Shown here: one piece after another, positions 21,201 to 33,400 of the stretch
Layout: every line of letters begins with the position of its first letter
Position numbering within the stretch: position 1 is the first letter of the stretch
Source: Raphanus sativus
Taxonomy: Eukaryota > Streptophyta > Magnoliopsida > Brassicales > Brassicaceae
Direction of reading: 5' to 3'
Assembly (NCBI RefSeq): GCF_000801105.2
Contig: NC_079516.1
Span: 47,534,908 to 47,598,907, forward strand
DNA length: 64,000 nt
The notes under the pieces: model-generated
The model's database searches: none
What the model was told of the DNA's origin: nothing
The model's input: the letters and a program-made list of their open reading frames with translations, nothing else
Program-made: the position numbers and the translations under genes

Positions 21201-23010
21201 GCGTGAGTTGCTTGCGATTGTGTTTGCAGTGACGAAGTGGAGACACTACCTGACGGGGCAGCAGTTCACCATCAGGACAGATCAGAAAAGTCTGAGGCAC
21301 TTGCTGGAGCAGAGAGCTGTATCAGTTGAGCAGCAGAAATGGGCTTCAAAGCTGTTGGGATTGAACTACACCATTGAGTACAAACCGGGAAAGGAAAACC
21401 GAGTGGCTGATGCGTTGTCTAGACGTGTGGAAGTGGCAGAGAAGTCAGAGAAGTTCTTGGAGTTTCAACTTACTGCTCCCTTGTCAATTGACATGGATGA
21501 GTTGGCGCTGCAAGTGGAGAAAGATGAGTCGTTGCAGGCCATCATTCAGGGGTTGCAACAAGGGGACACCGGTTTCGACAACTACAAATTTGTGAATGGG
21601 GTGTTGTTCAAAGACAGGCGCTTAGTGATTCCTTCCAAGTCACCTTTCATTCCGGCGTTGATGAGCCAATTCCATGATAGTGCTATAGGAGGACATGAAG
21701 GGGTCCTCAAAACCTTCAAACGAATGGCTAGAGAGGTGTACTGGAAAGGAATGAAAGGCGACATCACTGAGTTCATTAAGGCATGTGGAGTGTGTCAGCA
21801 AAACAAGTACTCCACACTCTCACCTGCGGGTCTGCTCTCACCTCTACCGATTCCAGAGCAGGTTTGGTCTGATATCAGTTTGGACTTCGTTGAAGGACTT
21901 CCCATCTCAAAGGGGTTTGATGTGATACTAGTGGTAGTAGATCGTTTAACCAAGTATGCGCATTTCATTCCTCTACGTCACCCGTTTACAGCAAAATCAG
22001 TTGCAGATGTGTTCGTGAAGGAAGTGATCAAACTGCACGGGTTTCCTGAGACGATGGTGTCGGATCGCGACAAGGTATTCTTGAGTAACTTCTGGTCGTC
22101 GCTTTTCCAGAGTCAAGGCACAGCGTTACACAAGAGTACTGCGTATCATCCGCAGTCAGACGGCCAGACGGAAGTGGTGAATAGATGTCTAGAGGCTTAT
22201 CTGAGATGCTTCGCAGGTCGCAAGCCATCTTCGTGGAGTCAGTGGTTGCCGTGGGCTGAGTACTGGTACAACACATCCTTCCACTCATCCACTAACACCA
22301 CTCCCTTCCGTGCTTTATATGGTCGGGACCCGCCGAGACTGCTGCGTTTTGGAGATGTGCCATCGGCTAATGCAGAGGTGGAAGGAATGTTGCAGAGTAG
22401 AGATGCATTGCTCCACGAACTGCGTGACAACTTAGCAGTGGCTCAGGCAAGGATGCAAACAGCTGCAAATAAGAAACGCAGAGATGTAGAGTTCGAAGTG
22501 GGAGACCGGGTCTACCTGAAGCTGAGACCATACAGACAGATGACGGTGGCAGTTCGTCGATTCGAGAAGTTAGCGCCACGTTACTTTGGTCCTTATCTAA
22601 TTGAGAAGCGTATTGGACGGGTAGCCTATAAGCTGAAGTTGCCTGCCAATAGTCAGATACATCCCGTGTTCCATGTTTCGCTGTTGAAGAAGGCTGTGGA
22701 ACCTCATACTAAGGTTCAGGAGCTCCCTTTAGTCCTGTCATCGTCGTTGGAATGGAACACTGAGCCTGAAGAGTTGTTGGAGATCAGGAAATCGAGTTCA
22801 GATAAGCAGGCGGAGGTGTTGGTTAAATGGAGAGGACTTCCTGATTTTGAGAGTACGTGGGAACCATTAAAGAAGTTGGCTGAGCAGTATCCAAACTTCC
22901 AGCTTGAGGACAAGCTGAGTCTTCTTCGGAGGGGTATTGATAAGTTGGCAGTTCCCATGGCGTTTGTGCAGAAGAGACTCAGGTCTAAGAAGAACAATCG
23001 AAGTGGCTAA
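18295..23010 (+). CDS. Retrotransposon gag-pol polyprotein with chromodomain
   Basis: One uninterrupted frame of 1571 aa. Order: coiled-coil gag N-terminus; retrotransposon gag core (about residues 145-270); zinc knuckle [14 protein letters not shown] (about 363); aspartic protease with DSGAS (about 447); reverse transcriptase with [11 protein letters not shown] (about 685) and catalytic FFDDIL (about 785); RNase H with TDASGTGIG (about 932); integrase with an HHCC zinc finger (about 1127-1170, ending CGVCQQNK) and DDE residues in SLDFVEG, SDRDKVF and GQTEVVNR; chromodomain (about 1490-1525, [18 protein letters not shown]). The last 24 codons, ending in a basic [12 protein letters not shown] tail, lie inside the 3' LTR. 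All catalytic residues are visible, so the element looks autonomous. The chromodomain is known in this group to guide integration. Confidence 0.96.
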   Translation: MPPKDTHADRITAAEGHINDITSLLNQMMKDAREASEATERRFLEMEKRAEERHQQSMAAKEKPSGEGQRVITNPENPRSPIGVSGESQRSTAEGLPSQALASQKDKGLLQVPEKAIPFRSVEVNTPSYRAGSSGFSPNQKNETPPKKLELPEFEGKNPDDWIFRVEKCFKVNQTEEDEKLTEAMPCMVGCAVTWLRVIQSRDELLDWRDFKMKLRKRFKPTGGGTVLSQMLRLRQTGTISEYREQFEELSAEVPHVTNDVLEEIFLHGMKRSLREQVVRLRPLGMDEIVDMAKIIEEQENERSAYRSRPFQRTSSAPALGSNQRSSSASPVKSSDQSPARRSLDSPRESKPSDQRRPFQNPCRHCGERYFTGHRCKSYQKYRCLDVEEGSEEEEDEEEPEEKSAQQPSTHTELQVLSLQSMVGITTKKTMKLIGTVKGLKVVVLIDSGASCNFMAKKLVDQLAAEVAPTQEFGVAIGDGRVITSSGKCVGMKLDLQGVEIEEEYLLFELGNIDIVLGYTWLEKLGETRINWGLHIMKFQVKDQWVTISGDPSLLRAEISLNSMEKLCKQDEEVILLELQALFENESEQQQEVVLGTEFRKILQKFKSVFNMPQGLPPKRSREHAITLQEGTSPINMRPYRYSHLQKNEIEKLVQEMLQAGIIKPSISPFSSPVLLVKKKDGGFRFCVDYRAVNKSTIPDRYPIPVIEELLDELAGATRFSKLDLKSGYHQIRVKESDIGKTAFKTHEGHYEFLVMPFGLTNAPATFQSVMNDIFRPFLRKFVLVFFDDILIYSRGEKEHQEHLKIVLQVLKDHSFYANEKKCAFAQKKVAYLGHIISGEGVAADPEKVEAMKKWPQPKNVTALRGFLGLTGYYRRFVEGYGKVARPLTELLKKDGFCWTDIAHKAFEELKSAMCNLPVLTLPDFKKPFVIETDASGTGIGAVLSQGNRPIAFISKGFSSKGRVKSVYERELLAIVFAVTKWRHYLTGQQFTIRTDQKSLRHLLEQRAVSVEQQKWASKLLGLNYTIEYKPGKENRVADALSRRVEVAEKSEKFLEFQLTAPLSIDMDELALQVEKDESLQAIIQGLQQGDTGFDNYKFVNGVLFKDRRLVIPSKSPFIPALMSQFHDSAIGGHEGVLKTFKRMAREVYWKGMKGDITEFIKACGVCQQNKYSTLSPAGLLSPLPIPEQVWSDISLDFVEGLPISKGFDVILVVVDRLTKYAHFIPLRHPFTAKSVADVFVKEVIKLHGFPETMVSDRDKVFLSNFWSSLFQSQGTALHKSTAYHPQSDGQTEVVNRCLEAYLRCFAGRKPSSWSQWLPWAEYWYNTSFHSSTNTTPFRALYGRDPPRLLRFGDVPSANAEVEGMLQSRDALLHELRDNLAVAQARMQTAANKKRRDVEFEVGDRVYLKLRPYRQMTVAVRRFEKLAPRYFGPYLIEKRIGRVAYKLKLPANSQIHPVFHVSLLKKAVEPHTKVQELPLVLSSSLEWNTEPEELLEIRKSSSDKQAEVLVKWRGLPDFESTWEPLKKLAEQYPNFQLEDKLSLLRRGIDKLAVPMAFVQKRLRSKKNNRSG

Positions 23011-23243
23011 GAAGAGAAGATGAAGTGAAGTAAAGACTCTTGGTGAGAGAGAGTGTCTTAAAGTTATCTTATTAAAACTATGTCGTTTTGAGTATCGAGT
23101 CTTGTAAGCTACTTAATGGGCAAAGTTCCCTGAAGTTAGGTATCAAATAATTAATCAACAAAACTCTATCTTCTTATCCCCTTTTCTCTCTATCTCTCTC
23201 CCCTTTCTGTCACAACTCGATAAACCCTAATCGGGATTTATCA
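22938..23243 (+). repeat. 3' LTR
   Basis: 306 bp, identical to the 5' LTR by direct comparison. It overlaps the last 73 nt of the gag-pol frame, including its TAA stop at 23008-23010. Confidence 0.97.
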
Positions 23244-23469
23244 TATGACAATGGAACAATGTGTTATATCTACTAGTACTAGTATCTAGGAGAGAGCTTA
23301 TACAAAGAACAAAACAATGGCGTATGAAACAATGTGTATAGAGCTAGTATCTGCAAGCACGAAACAGTGTGTGCGTATGCTTTATCTACAGAACCTATGT
23401 GAATGATTTGCACCATGAGAGAGATCCTTCCTTCCACTTGTAGTGATGATTGGTGATCAAACCATGTCT
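23244..23469. other. 3' flank of the At2g32235-like gene
   Basis: Begins with the retrotransposon target duplication (23244-23248) and then holds the probable 3' UTR of the minus-strand neighbour. A short phrase with 'caatgtgt' and 'ctagta' occurs twice (23264-23290, 23329-23352). Confidence 0.4.
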
Positions 23470-24557
23470 CTACAAGAGCTTGTAGTAGCAGTCTCGGCCA
23501 GAGAAGAGAGTTCGGTAGTTTCTTCCACAAGGACAGTTGATCTCAACAACAAACGCCTCGCCCACTCTGTCCACTTTCACGCCTTCTTTATACGCTTTCT
23601 CTTGCTCCTCCTCCTCTTGCGACTCATCTTCTTCCTGCTCACCAACAATCATTGTACAATAGCAAAGGACTTTAATTCACAAGATTATAAGAGTATAAAG
23701 CGTGTTGATTGGATTCGAAACCTTAGGACAGTCGTCTTGCTTCACAGCTTCACCGTAGTGTAAGAGCTTGTTACACCACTGATCCAATTCACGAACTCCA
23801 TCCTTGATCACATACAGCATCTGATGATCAAAATTCAACACAAACAATTAAGTATATCACAATCCCTATAACCGCCGCAACAGATTCTCAACAAATAACA
23901 GGTAACCTTATTGGCCTCAGAGGTTTCTCGATTCGCGAAAATTGCTTCATCAACCGCAGTGGAGCGAGAAGAAGAGCCGAGAAGCGCCATCGAAGGTGGT
24001 GCCGGCGAAAGATCGGAGACCGACCTCCGGAACACCGGTTTGCGTGGCCGCGGCGGCAGAGAAGAGACGATGTTACCCGACGACGGTGCTGTTTCTTGAG
24101 CAACGCCGCGGCGACGAGTATAACCGGTGGAAGCAAACGTATCGGAGAGAGATCTCTGGTAGACCGGAGTCGGACGGACTCGCGTCGGGTTGCAATCCGG
24201 AGGAAGCGGGACCTTCTTATACCCCAGGCGGTTAGACATCTCTTCTTCTTCGTCTTCTTCCTTAGTCTCCGGCGGGGAGAGGAACAGCTTCTTGCGCCTC
24301 GGCTCGTCGGCTTCTTTCGGCTCCGGTGAGGGGCGTTTCACGGGGCTCGTGGTGGCGAAGGCGGTGGAGGAAGAGGAGAAAGATCCGTGAGATGGGAACT
24401 GCGGAGGAGAGGAGTTCGCGCGGCGGCGATCTGAGGAGTTGTTTCCGAAGCTGTTGATGCGGAGGAGGGAGAGGTCGATGGGAGTGTTATCTTCCTCGGG
24501 ATGATGATCGTAGGTGTAATCCGCTTCTTGGGAGGGGTTGATTAGAGTATCCGCCAT
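23470..24557 (-). CDS. Uncharacterised plant protein (At2g32235-like)
   Basis: Three exons, 23907-24557, 23722-23820, 23470-23634; 915 nt, 304 aa from MADTLINPSQ. A second ATG 18 nt upstream (24575) is also possible. Exon 1 is low-complexity: acidic and Ser/Pro-rich with repeated RRSVSD/QRSLSD-type phosphorylation-like motifs (about residues 130-195). Exon 2 encodes a compact conserved piece (VIKDGVRELDQWCNKLLHYG). Exon 3 begins with a Glu/Gln run and ends in a well-ordered tail containing CPCGRNYRTLFSGRDCYYKL, whose Cys spacing suggests a structural or metal-binding role. I do not know a function. Named by position and resemblance only. Confidence 0.8.
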
Positions 24558-24992
24558 GTTTAGAGTCAGAGTCATCTTCTCTTCTTGTTCAATGCGAATG
24601 CGAATGCGAAAGCGAAATTGAGGAAGAAGACGTTCGTTCACTGGAGTGCTTTATATAGGCAACGTGTATCGAGCGAACCGGATTTGATTTAAACCAATCG
24701 GTTTAATTGGATTATGTAGAACCGGTTTTCTTTCCGGGACAAACGTAGATACAGATGAAAATTTTCAAATAACTTCACCTTCATTTAATTTTAAGAGTAT
24801 CAGAACATTGCTTGACCAACAAGCCACCAAAAAAAAGAACCACAAACAATCTGCAGAGAGAAGCAAAGCTTCCCAAATTCTGCTAAACATTACATCTCTC
24901 ATGAAGCTTCTGAGAGATTTTTTATCAAAATTAAAAAAAAAACAAATAAAGGGAGAGATCTTCACATATGAACATCACACCAAACAAGAACA
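24558..24992. other. Short intergenic region with promoter of the At2g32235-like gene
   Basis: Promoter and leader of the minus-strand gene at left, including CTTTATATAGG at about 24648-24658 (minus-strand TATA CCTATATAAAG), and the 3' UTR of PICC at right. No other feature. Confidence 0.5.
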
Positions 24993-27900
24993 CTAGTACT
25001 TTTTCCCAAGAATTATACCGATGATAACGGAGATCAGAGCTACTCCAGCGATAATCTTCACTGTCATGAGATGAGAAGTTGTAGCCGTCTGAGTAGCAGT
25101 AACGTTGCTCGAAGAAGAAGATGAAGGAGATGCCTCTGACTTCTTCTTGCTCGTACGTTTCGTTGGAGATGAAAAGGACAAGTCAACGTCTCGAGATTTG
25201 ATAACTACATCCTTTGCCTCCGTTTCCTGCAAGTTTTGGTTTTCGACAATATAAGCAATAGTTCAGTATGATGTTTACGGATCTTTTATGTCATTTTCTC
25301 CTAGATAATATGATATATACATTGATTTTATATACGTTATCAGTCAAACAAAGCTAAGCGCGGCGAAATTATGACTAACCTTAGCTTTAGCATCCGCGAG
25401 CTGCACTTTCTGTTCAAGATCTTTGACCATCGATTCAAATTCAGTGACTGCCTTTTTCTTAGTTTCAATCTCTTCTTGTGATTGCTTTAGTGCAGCCTCC
25501 AGCTCTGAATGCTTCTGGGAGTGTGCTTGTTTCTGTTTTCATGGAAAACATATCAGAGTTAATGACATAACGATGGAAGAAAGATACTTTTTTATTTTTT
25601 CCTGAATCAGTTTCAAGAGTTCTAACGAATCCCAAAGCTTATCTGAGAAATGTAGAAGTCAAAACACTAACCTGTTCAGCAATAGAACTCTGAGCTGCTT
25701 GAAGCTCTTTCTGAAGCTGAAGTACTTTCTCATTGAGCACATCGCGGTCACTAGCGATATGTTCGTCTTCCTGTAGCTTTGAGGTCAGTTCGGCCACTTT
25801 TACAGACGCAGCCGTTGCATTTTCGACCTGCAGAAACATTAAACCGGTACTGTTATACATAGATCCTATCAAAACAGTTGTACTTCCCTCGGTTTGAGAT
25901 GAGTGCATTACCTCTTCTTTCAACTGAGCTTCGAATTTTTTCAAAGTCTTTTCAAGTTCTTCAACATGTGCTTCTAAAACAGATTTTTCAGCAGCCACAG
26001 TCTTGAGCTTCTCAATTTCAGACACCAAAGTATCAGCTTTAGACCTCTCTAAGGTTACTTGTCCTTCAAGCTTTTCAATAACTGCTTGGAGCTCAACCTT
26101 AGTACTTTGGAATATCTCATTGACTTGGTTGTTCTCCTCGGTGAGGGAAGAAACCTGCAATACAATAAATTGGGGTTGTTTTCTTAAAGCTTGTAGTAAA
26201 CAAGAAAACTGTATCACTGTCGATGGTAAAAAGAACATATTTAGATCCAGGGTATTTACCTGTGACTGCAATTTCTCCCCTTCAGATGTAAACTGCTTTA
26301 TTAGATCTTCTGTGGCTGTCTTTGAAGCTTGCAGATCTTTGTTTGTTTGCTCACTCTCAGCCTCTAGAGCAGAGAGCTTTGTCTGCAACTCGTTGGTCTC
26401 TGATCCATGAGTGGCTAGTTCCTGGTTCAGCTTTAAATTTACCTCCGCCAGATCCTCATTTTCTTTCTCAAGCCCATGGCATTTGACACTTAGCTCTTCA
26501 ATAGTAGATTCAAGATTCTTCAATTTAGAAAGAGACTCTTCAAGCTCAACTTTTCTAGTATCTGCAACTCCTGATACTTCATGAGCCAGCCTTTTGTGCT
26601 CCTGGATCTCATTTTCATGCGTTTTGAGCTTCTCAACTAAGTCCTTATGTTCTGCTTCTTTCTGGTTAAACCTTTCAACTGCCTCTTCCACCTGTTTCAT
26701 TGCAGCTTCCTTCTCGGTAGAACTAGAGCCTAGTAACACTTCAAGCTCTTGAATTTTGATCTTGAGTTGGTTGTTCGTCTCTGCTAGTAGTTCATTCTCT
26801 GATGATGACTGGGAGGCTTTTTCTTGTGCCTGATCAAACTCGTGCTTGAGTTTATCATTAACGGTTAGAGCCTCTTCAATAGTAGATTCAAGATTCTTCA
26901 ATTTAGAAAGAGCCTCTTCAAGCTCAACCTTTCTAGTATCCGCAACTCCTGATGCTTCATGAGCCAGCCTTTTTGTGCTCCTGGATCTCGTTTTCATGCG
27001 TTTTGAGCTTCTCAACTAAGTCCTTATGTTCTGCTTCTTTCTGGTTAAACTTTTCAACTGCTTCTTCCACCTGTTTCATTGCAGTTTCCTTTTCGACAGA
27101 ACTAGAACCTAGTAACCCTTCCAGCTCTTGAATTTTGACCTTGAGTTGGTTGTTCGTCTCTGCTAGTAGTTCATTCTCTGATGATGACTGGGAGGCTTTT
27201 TCTTGTGCCTGATCAAACTCGTGCTTGAGTTTATCATTAACGGTTAGAGCCTCTTCAATAGTAGATTCAAGATTCTTCAATTTAGAAAGAGCCTCTTCAA
27301 GCTCAACCTTTCTAGTATCCGCAACTCCTGATGCTTCGTGAGCCAGCCTCTTGTGCTCCTGGATCTCATTTTCACGCGTTTTGAGCTTCTCAGCTAAGTC
27401 CTTATGTTCTGCCTCTTTCTGGTTAAACCTTTCAACTGCCTCTTGCACCTGTTTCATTGCAGTTTCCTTTTCGACAGAACTAAAACCTAGTAACCCTTCC
27501 AGCTCTTGAATTTTGATCTTGAGTTGGTTGTTTGTCTCTGCTAGTAGTTCATTCTCTGATGATGACTGAGAAGATCTTTCTTGTGCCTGATCAAACTCTT
27601 GTTTGAGTTTATCATTAACGGTTTCTGCAGCAGCGAGTTTTTCCAAAGCCTGATCAAATTCTTCTTTTAAAGAAGAGTATTTGCCAGATGCTACAGCCAA
27701 CTGCTCTTCATATGATTTTATTCTCTCCTCGAGCTCTTTCAGTTTCTCCGTTAAGAAATTGGCCTCTGAATCTCTGCTAGTGAAATCCTCCATGGCCTTT
27801 TGAATTTTCTGCTCCGAGTCTTTACTTAAAGACTGATGCAAAGCTTCAAGTTCAATGCTTTTCTTCAAAGCTTCATCAATTTCTCTTCCTTTATGCTCAA

Positions 27901-30458
27901 GACTCTCTTCAGCAGATTTAAGTTTCTCCATCACTTCACTTTCCCGTAAGCCCGCAGCTTTAAGATCGTTTTCAATGCCCTCCAGTTTTCCTTGTGTGAC
28001 ACCCAATTCATTTCTGAGACTTTCTAACAGATTCTCAGACTCACTGATCTTCGTGCTGTACTCATTCACTTTATCTTCTAATGTCTTTTTCTCACCCATC
28101 ACAGCGTTTAGATTTTCGGTCAGTACTCTCTCGTTCTCAGTTGCGATGTTTAAAGCAGCTTCAAGGCTCGAACTTTTCACTTGGAATGCCTCTAGTGTGG
28201 ACTGAAGCTCAGCCACCTGACCCAAGTGACCTTTGGACTCTGCTTCAGTTTCCCCACACTTCTTTTCTAGCGAGCTAACCTGCTCCTCAAGTTCCTGAAT
28301 TTTGCTTTTTCCTGTCTGGAGTAAAAGCTCTAGGTCTTTCAATCTTCCTTCTGCGTCTTCATGTTTGGACTGTGATGTTTGACACAGAGATTCTAGTTCA
28401 ATGCTGCGCTGGTGAGTCGTGTTAGCACGGTCTTCATGCTCTGCACCCTTCTGCAAAGCGATTCTCAAATCTTCTTCAAGCTCTGAATTTCTGGATGATG
28501 TTTGGTTCAGAGAAGATTCCAATTCGGATACTTTTTCTTTGTATTCCTGCATCTGAGTGGTCGCTTGTTTTTTCTCTTCCTCGGCAACTTCAACAGCGGA
28601 TTTTAGTTCAGATACTTTCTCAGAGAGTTCTTTCACTTCCTGTTCCGCCTCACCGCTTTTCAGTTGCAACAGGTTCAGTTGCTGCTGTAGCTCCCCGTTC
28701 TTTTCTTCAGCTGCAGTGAACTGTGTCTCCAGCCCTTTGATCTGTGCTTTTGCTTCCTCTGCTGCTTGACTAGAGGACCGAACAACTTCCTCAAGCTCAA
28801 GATTCTTCTGAGTAGCAGCTGCTGCTACAGATCCAGTTTCATTGTGAACCTCCTCCAGCGATTTCAGTTTCTGCTCAAGTTCAGATTTGTTTGACAAAGC
28901 TTGAGACAGAAGAGCATCTGTTTTGGTGAAATTCTCCTCTGATGTCTTCAGTTTCTCTTCTAGTTCACCACAAACCTCTTTTACTTTCACTGCATTACTT
29001 GTTACCTGTGCTACATCTGCTTCAAGGGCTTCTTTTTCTTTCAACAATTCGGCCAACTTCTCATTTGCAGTTCTCAGCTTCTCTTCCTGGTCTTTCGACA
29101 AGGATTCCAGAAGTTCTTTCTCTTTGAGTTCTTCCACTAGCTTTACATTAATACCTTCCTGTTCAGAAAGCTTAGCTTGGAGATCTTTGTTCTGAGCAAC
29201 CAAATCATTAAGAACCAATAACTCTTCCTTGAATCGAGATTCAGAAGCTTTCTTCTGCTCAAGCTCCTGAGTCAGTTCATCAATGAGGGCTTCCGTGGAA
29301 GACACTTTTTGTTCTGTCTCCAACAAACGAGATTTTGAAAGTGCCAATTCCTCTTGCACAGCAGCTAATTCTTCAGCACTACTCTTTAAGGCCGCTTCAA
29401 CTTTTTCGTTTTCAGAAATCTTATTATTCAGCTCCTTGATTTCTTGTTGCAAGGACGCCATTTTTTCCTCCATTTCCTTGGCACTCACTTTCGTCGATTC
29501 AAGCAACTGTGCAAATTCCAAAGCCTTCCGAGTCTCAGAGTCAGCATGAGAAGCGCTTTGCTTATGCAGCTCTTCGAATTTCTGAGCCTCTTCAGATGAA
29601 CGTTTTAGCCCCTCATCCAACTCTATCAACTTCTTTCGTGAGTTCTCGAGTTCTAGGCCCAGTGCATGAAAAGCTTCCTTAACTTCAGTTAGTTCCTTGT
29701 CTTTGGCATCATGGGACTGCAAAGCATCTTCCAAGGACTTCAACTGAGAGCTGTATCTTTCTTCTCCTTCAACAATCTTCTCTTGCTGCTTCTTTTGGGC
29801 AGCTTCGAGCTCTACCTGTTTCTTTTCCGTTTCTTCTAACTTCTCTTTCGCAGACAAGAGCTCATCCTTCAAGTGGGTATTCTCGGATTCATACCGTTTC
29901 AGTTCCCCTGCTACCCTTTCCAATTCGACCTCTAGTTCCTTCGCCTTCTCTTGTGATTCATGTAGTTCTCTATCTGAACCACCCGAGCTTCTTTGAACTG
30001 AGACTTGCGTTTGATCTTGAACAGGAATATTCTCTGCTTTCTCAGCATCATCCTTGGCATCAAAAGCTTCCTTCTCAACTTTTATGAATTCTCCATCAAA
30101 TGTTGTATCTTCTTCTTCTTTCCCTTCCTTTGTCACATCTCCATTCACAGCCTGAAATAGATCGACAAATACAATTAAATCTTCCACAACATTCTTACAT
30201 CTTTGGTGTTAGTAAGAAATTTCATAGACACGGTAGTTTCAAATTTCAATACGCAGAATTAAGTAAAATCTTATGCAAGGCTTGCATCGATTTACAGAAG
30301 GAAAACTTCATTATAGCCATGAGCAAACATATATAATTCTGCGAAACCGAACACTCGATGATCATTACCTTGACGGAAACATCAACTGTCTTAAGGTCAA
30401 CAGCATCGCCTTTCACTACAGGGACCTCAGAGCTGGCTACTTGAGTTGCATCCTCCAT
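24993..30458 (-). CDS. PICC: PICC, PAMP-induced long coiled-coil tail-anchored protein (frameshifted as read)
   Basis: Six coding exons: 30369-30458, 26260-30151, 25912-26154, 25672-25827, 25380-25532, 24993-25226. The sum is 4768 nt, one more than a multiple of three. An extra T in a run at 26970-26974 breaks the frame; without it the product is 1588 aa. The N-terminus is acidic (from MEDATQVASSEVP), then a nearly continuous coiled coil. A Ser/Lys-rich stretch leads to one C-terminal hydrophobic segment (IIAGVALISVIIGIILG) ending GKKY, a tail anchor for the ER or another membrane. Exon 2 contains three tandem copies of a 126-aa unit. In Arabidopsis this gene is linked to the PAMP response. 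A 1.7-kb intron in the 5' UTR is likely (donor near 32230, acceptor near 30521). Read literally, the frameshift ends the protein at EIQEHKKAGS and removes the anchor. Confidence 0.9.
26496..27630 (-). repeat. Three tandem copies of a 378-bp coding unit in PICC
   Basis: The phrase 'cttcaatagtagattcaag' recurs at 26496, 26874 and 27253. 'ttcattctctgatgatgac' recurs at 26791, 27170 and 27548. Spacing is 378 and 379 bp. The unit encodes 126 aa, exactly 18 heptads, so the coiled-coil register is preserved. The 379 spacing locates the frameshift to the middle copy. Confidence 0.92.
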
Positions 30459-33400
30459 GATGTGATCTAGCAATTCTGATTGCTTAAGTTCTGCAGAATA
30501 TCAGAAAGGTCTCTCGCCTGAAAAGAGAATGGAAGGTGTTATACTGCTACTTATATCAGATTAGGAGTTCTTTACACAAATAAATAAAATAAAATAATTC
30601 AAACAGTAGCTTGCAAGAAAGAGAGAGCCAGTTTCCAGAATCCATAGTTTAGATAGAAAACAAACAAGATAAGATATTTATTGTAACAGTCAACAGAAAT
30701 ACATCATCTCTCTTTACAACTATTTGAAATACCAATTCAATAGTACAAGATTTCTAATTTCTTTTAGTTTTATTATCATACAAGAAATGACTTATTGTAG
30801 ATCATAAAGGTAAATCCAAAACAATCAGGAGAGGACAAATATCAATAGGTACTATGGGCTGTGGCATGTGATGTGATCAGAGCGTGAATCTGTTTTAACA
30901 CCAACCAATCTCCACCACGATACAAATGAATAAGGTATGCTTATTATATTAATAAAAGCCTTACCAAACAAAATTAAGTAAGGTGTGAAGTACCCACCAA
31001 ACCAGCAACATCACCGTTTCTTTCTTTTTGTAAAGAAAAACGCTTTGATGTGTTAGACAAGGAAAAAAAAGGATCCAAGATAATTACTACAAAGAAAAAT
31101 TAAAAAAAAAAAAGAAGCCAAAACAACTTATTCTATAAAATATAAAAATGAATATATTATAGGGAAAAAAGAAAGAATCATAAGGTACGCCGACCAGATG
31201 GAGCGGTGACTCATGGGACATTATTTTATAACAAGAAAACAAATAACTCATTTGTATTCTATAACTTTTGTAACGTTCCGATTTTTTCAAGAAGTTGATC
31301 ATAATAACCAAAGGAAAAACATTCAAGTAAAGATCATAAGGTGGAAGAAGACTAAACCAGAAATGGTTTCTAATGGATCAAAAACATCTTTTTCGCTTGT
31401 TACAAACTCTTAACTAAAAGCTTCATTTTCAATCTTATTGTATTAAAACCAAATAATATTCGACCCCCAGAGGAATTTTTTTTCCTAATCTTCAATAAGT
31501 TTTTAATTGATTTGTCAACTTAATTCGTCTACTCATTGCCTATATTGACAGAGACATATCTCTCTGTAGTGGCAACTAACGAGCCTCCTTTTTAGTCAAA
31601 AGTTGTAAAAGCTTAACACACAGAGAGGAAAGTTTCAAAACAAGCTGTAGTATGATCAGGTAATTAAAAAGATGATTAGTATACTACTTTTCACCAGACG
31701 AACCTACCACTACTACATGTATATTCTAATAAATTCATATTCGTATCAACATTCAACGATTACTTCACCCTTTATTTTTTAACCATAATCAAAAGAGTTT
31801 AAACAGATATTTCAGCGTTTAGTCTCAAATTAAACGCTCAATTCAATTTCATGAGAATCTCAAAAAGCCAAACCAGGACAAAAACAATTAATCCGTTCCA
31901 CAACAAAACAGAGATCCTGAGATTGAACAGTACTAGTACTACAAAACGATCCGATCCATCTCTACCGTAAACGATTTCGATCTTCATAGATCTAAACACA
32001 GAGAGAGAGATACATGACTTGGATCGATCAATTTTCAGAATCAAACAAACCGATAGGGAACAGTAAGTAAGAACTAAGCAGACGAAGAGTCGGCCAAGTC
32101 ATTCATTCAAACCACAGATTTAAAAAAAAAAAAATCAAGGATCTGAAGCCGAGTAAAATGAAGATCACGACGGAGGACAACGTTATAGAACTAAGACGAT
32201 TCATTCATCAAATAGTTTAGAAGAGCTTACCCAAATCTGGAGATGCTACTTCGAATCGAGTTTTTAGTTTCGCAGATGGTAAGAGAAAACAAAAATAATT
32301 GCAGGAAGAAAGTAGATGATGACGAAGAAATGCAAATAAGGTGTGTGAGAGAGAGGGAATCTTTTAGGGTTTATAAAGTGGAGACTGGAGAGTGTGGGAC
32401 CTTTTTTCATACTATTTCTTTTTTGAATGACAAATCTGGCGGACGAGGAGACCGTCTCTATCTTTTTTACTTTTATTTCTCATTCGGCCCCTTTACTTTC
32501 TGTCATTATCATTCTTACCCAGAATTAGGCACAAACCTTATTTATTAGTACCAGTTTTCTTTTTATTAATGACTAAATTTTTTTAAAATTTTATTTGAAG
32601 TCATGGTTAAAGTAGATTGAGATCAGCGAAAAAAGAGAAAATAAAATAAATTCATTGATTACCAACAGATTTAGTGCCTAAAATGTGTGTTCTTTTTAAA
32701 GCAAAAGATCTAACTAATTTTACTAAACTGATATATAGATTTGCATTCATTACATTATACATACTTATACATTACTTGAGAAGAAGAATAAAAAATTAAG
32801 GGTAGATTTGTAAATTGGTAAGAGTAGAAGAAAAACAAAAAGAGAGGAGGTGGCTTTGGCTGGCTGATGGAATAAAAGGAAGGCCCACCACACCAATTGA
32901 GCCACCGACCGACCAAACCGTCCTTCCTCACCGTGAAAACTATTTTTCTTTATATCTTTCTTTTTGGATTTGACCCCTCAGCTTTTATTCTTCTATTTAT
33001 TCCCCCCCCCCCCCCTCCCTAATTGAGACACTTTCACTTCTTGTTTTTAGTACCAGTTTGTTCTAATGGGTTCAAATTCCACATGACGTTTATTTGACAT
33101 GGTGTTTTTCATTTCCAAGTTGTTTGTAAAGGAAAAATGAATTGTTTGAAATCGTATCTGGTAGTATCAATCAACTGTAATCAATAATGTTAATACTCCC
33201 ACTGACAAAAGGATGTGGTTTTCTATTGGCGAAATAGCTAGTTTTTTTGGTTATATTAGAAAGCTCCGTGAACATAAATAAACTAAATTCTCGTCAAAGT
33301 CACCATTTTCAACAATCTGAAACGAATTGTAAACTGTAACACTTTATATAAGTATGAAATTGAGAAAGTATTTAAAATTCAAAGTTGGTCTTAGTTTAGC

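Larger units (their letters stand above)
17970..23243 (+). mobile_element. Complete Ty3/gypsy chromovirus LTR retrotransposon
   Basis: A 5274-bp element with 306-bp LTRs (17970-18275 and 22938-23243) that I read as identical base for base. They begin TG and end CA. Perfect 5-bp target duplication TATGA at 17965-17969 and 23244-23248. Directly after the 5' LTR is TTGGTATCAGAGC, the primer-binding site for initiator Met tRNA. A short polypurine stretch (CGGAGGGG, 22927-22934) precedes the 3' LTR. Small size, short LTRs, a single gag-pol frame and a C-terminal chromodomain fit the Reina-type chromovirus group (clade is inference). Identical LTRs, an open gag-pol and an intact duplication indicate a very recent insertion. 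It lies between PRORP1 and the At2g32235-like gene. Confidence 0.96.

Noticed and set aside
27855..29549. Several Ser/Phe-rich plus-strand frames opposite PICC
   Set aside because: Reverse complements of heptad-rich coiled-coil codons give long Ser/Leu/Phe frames. These are shadows.
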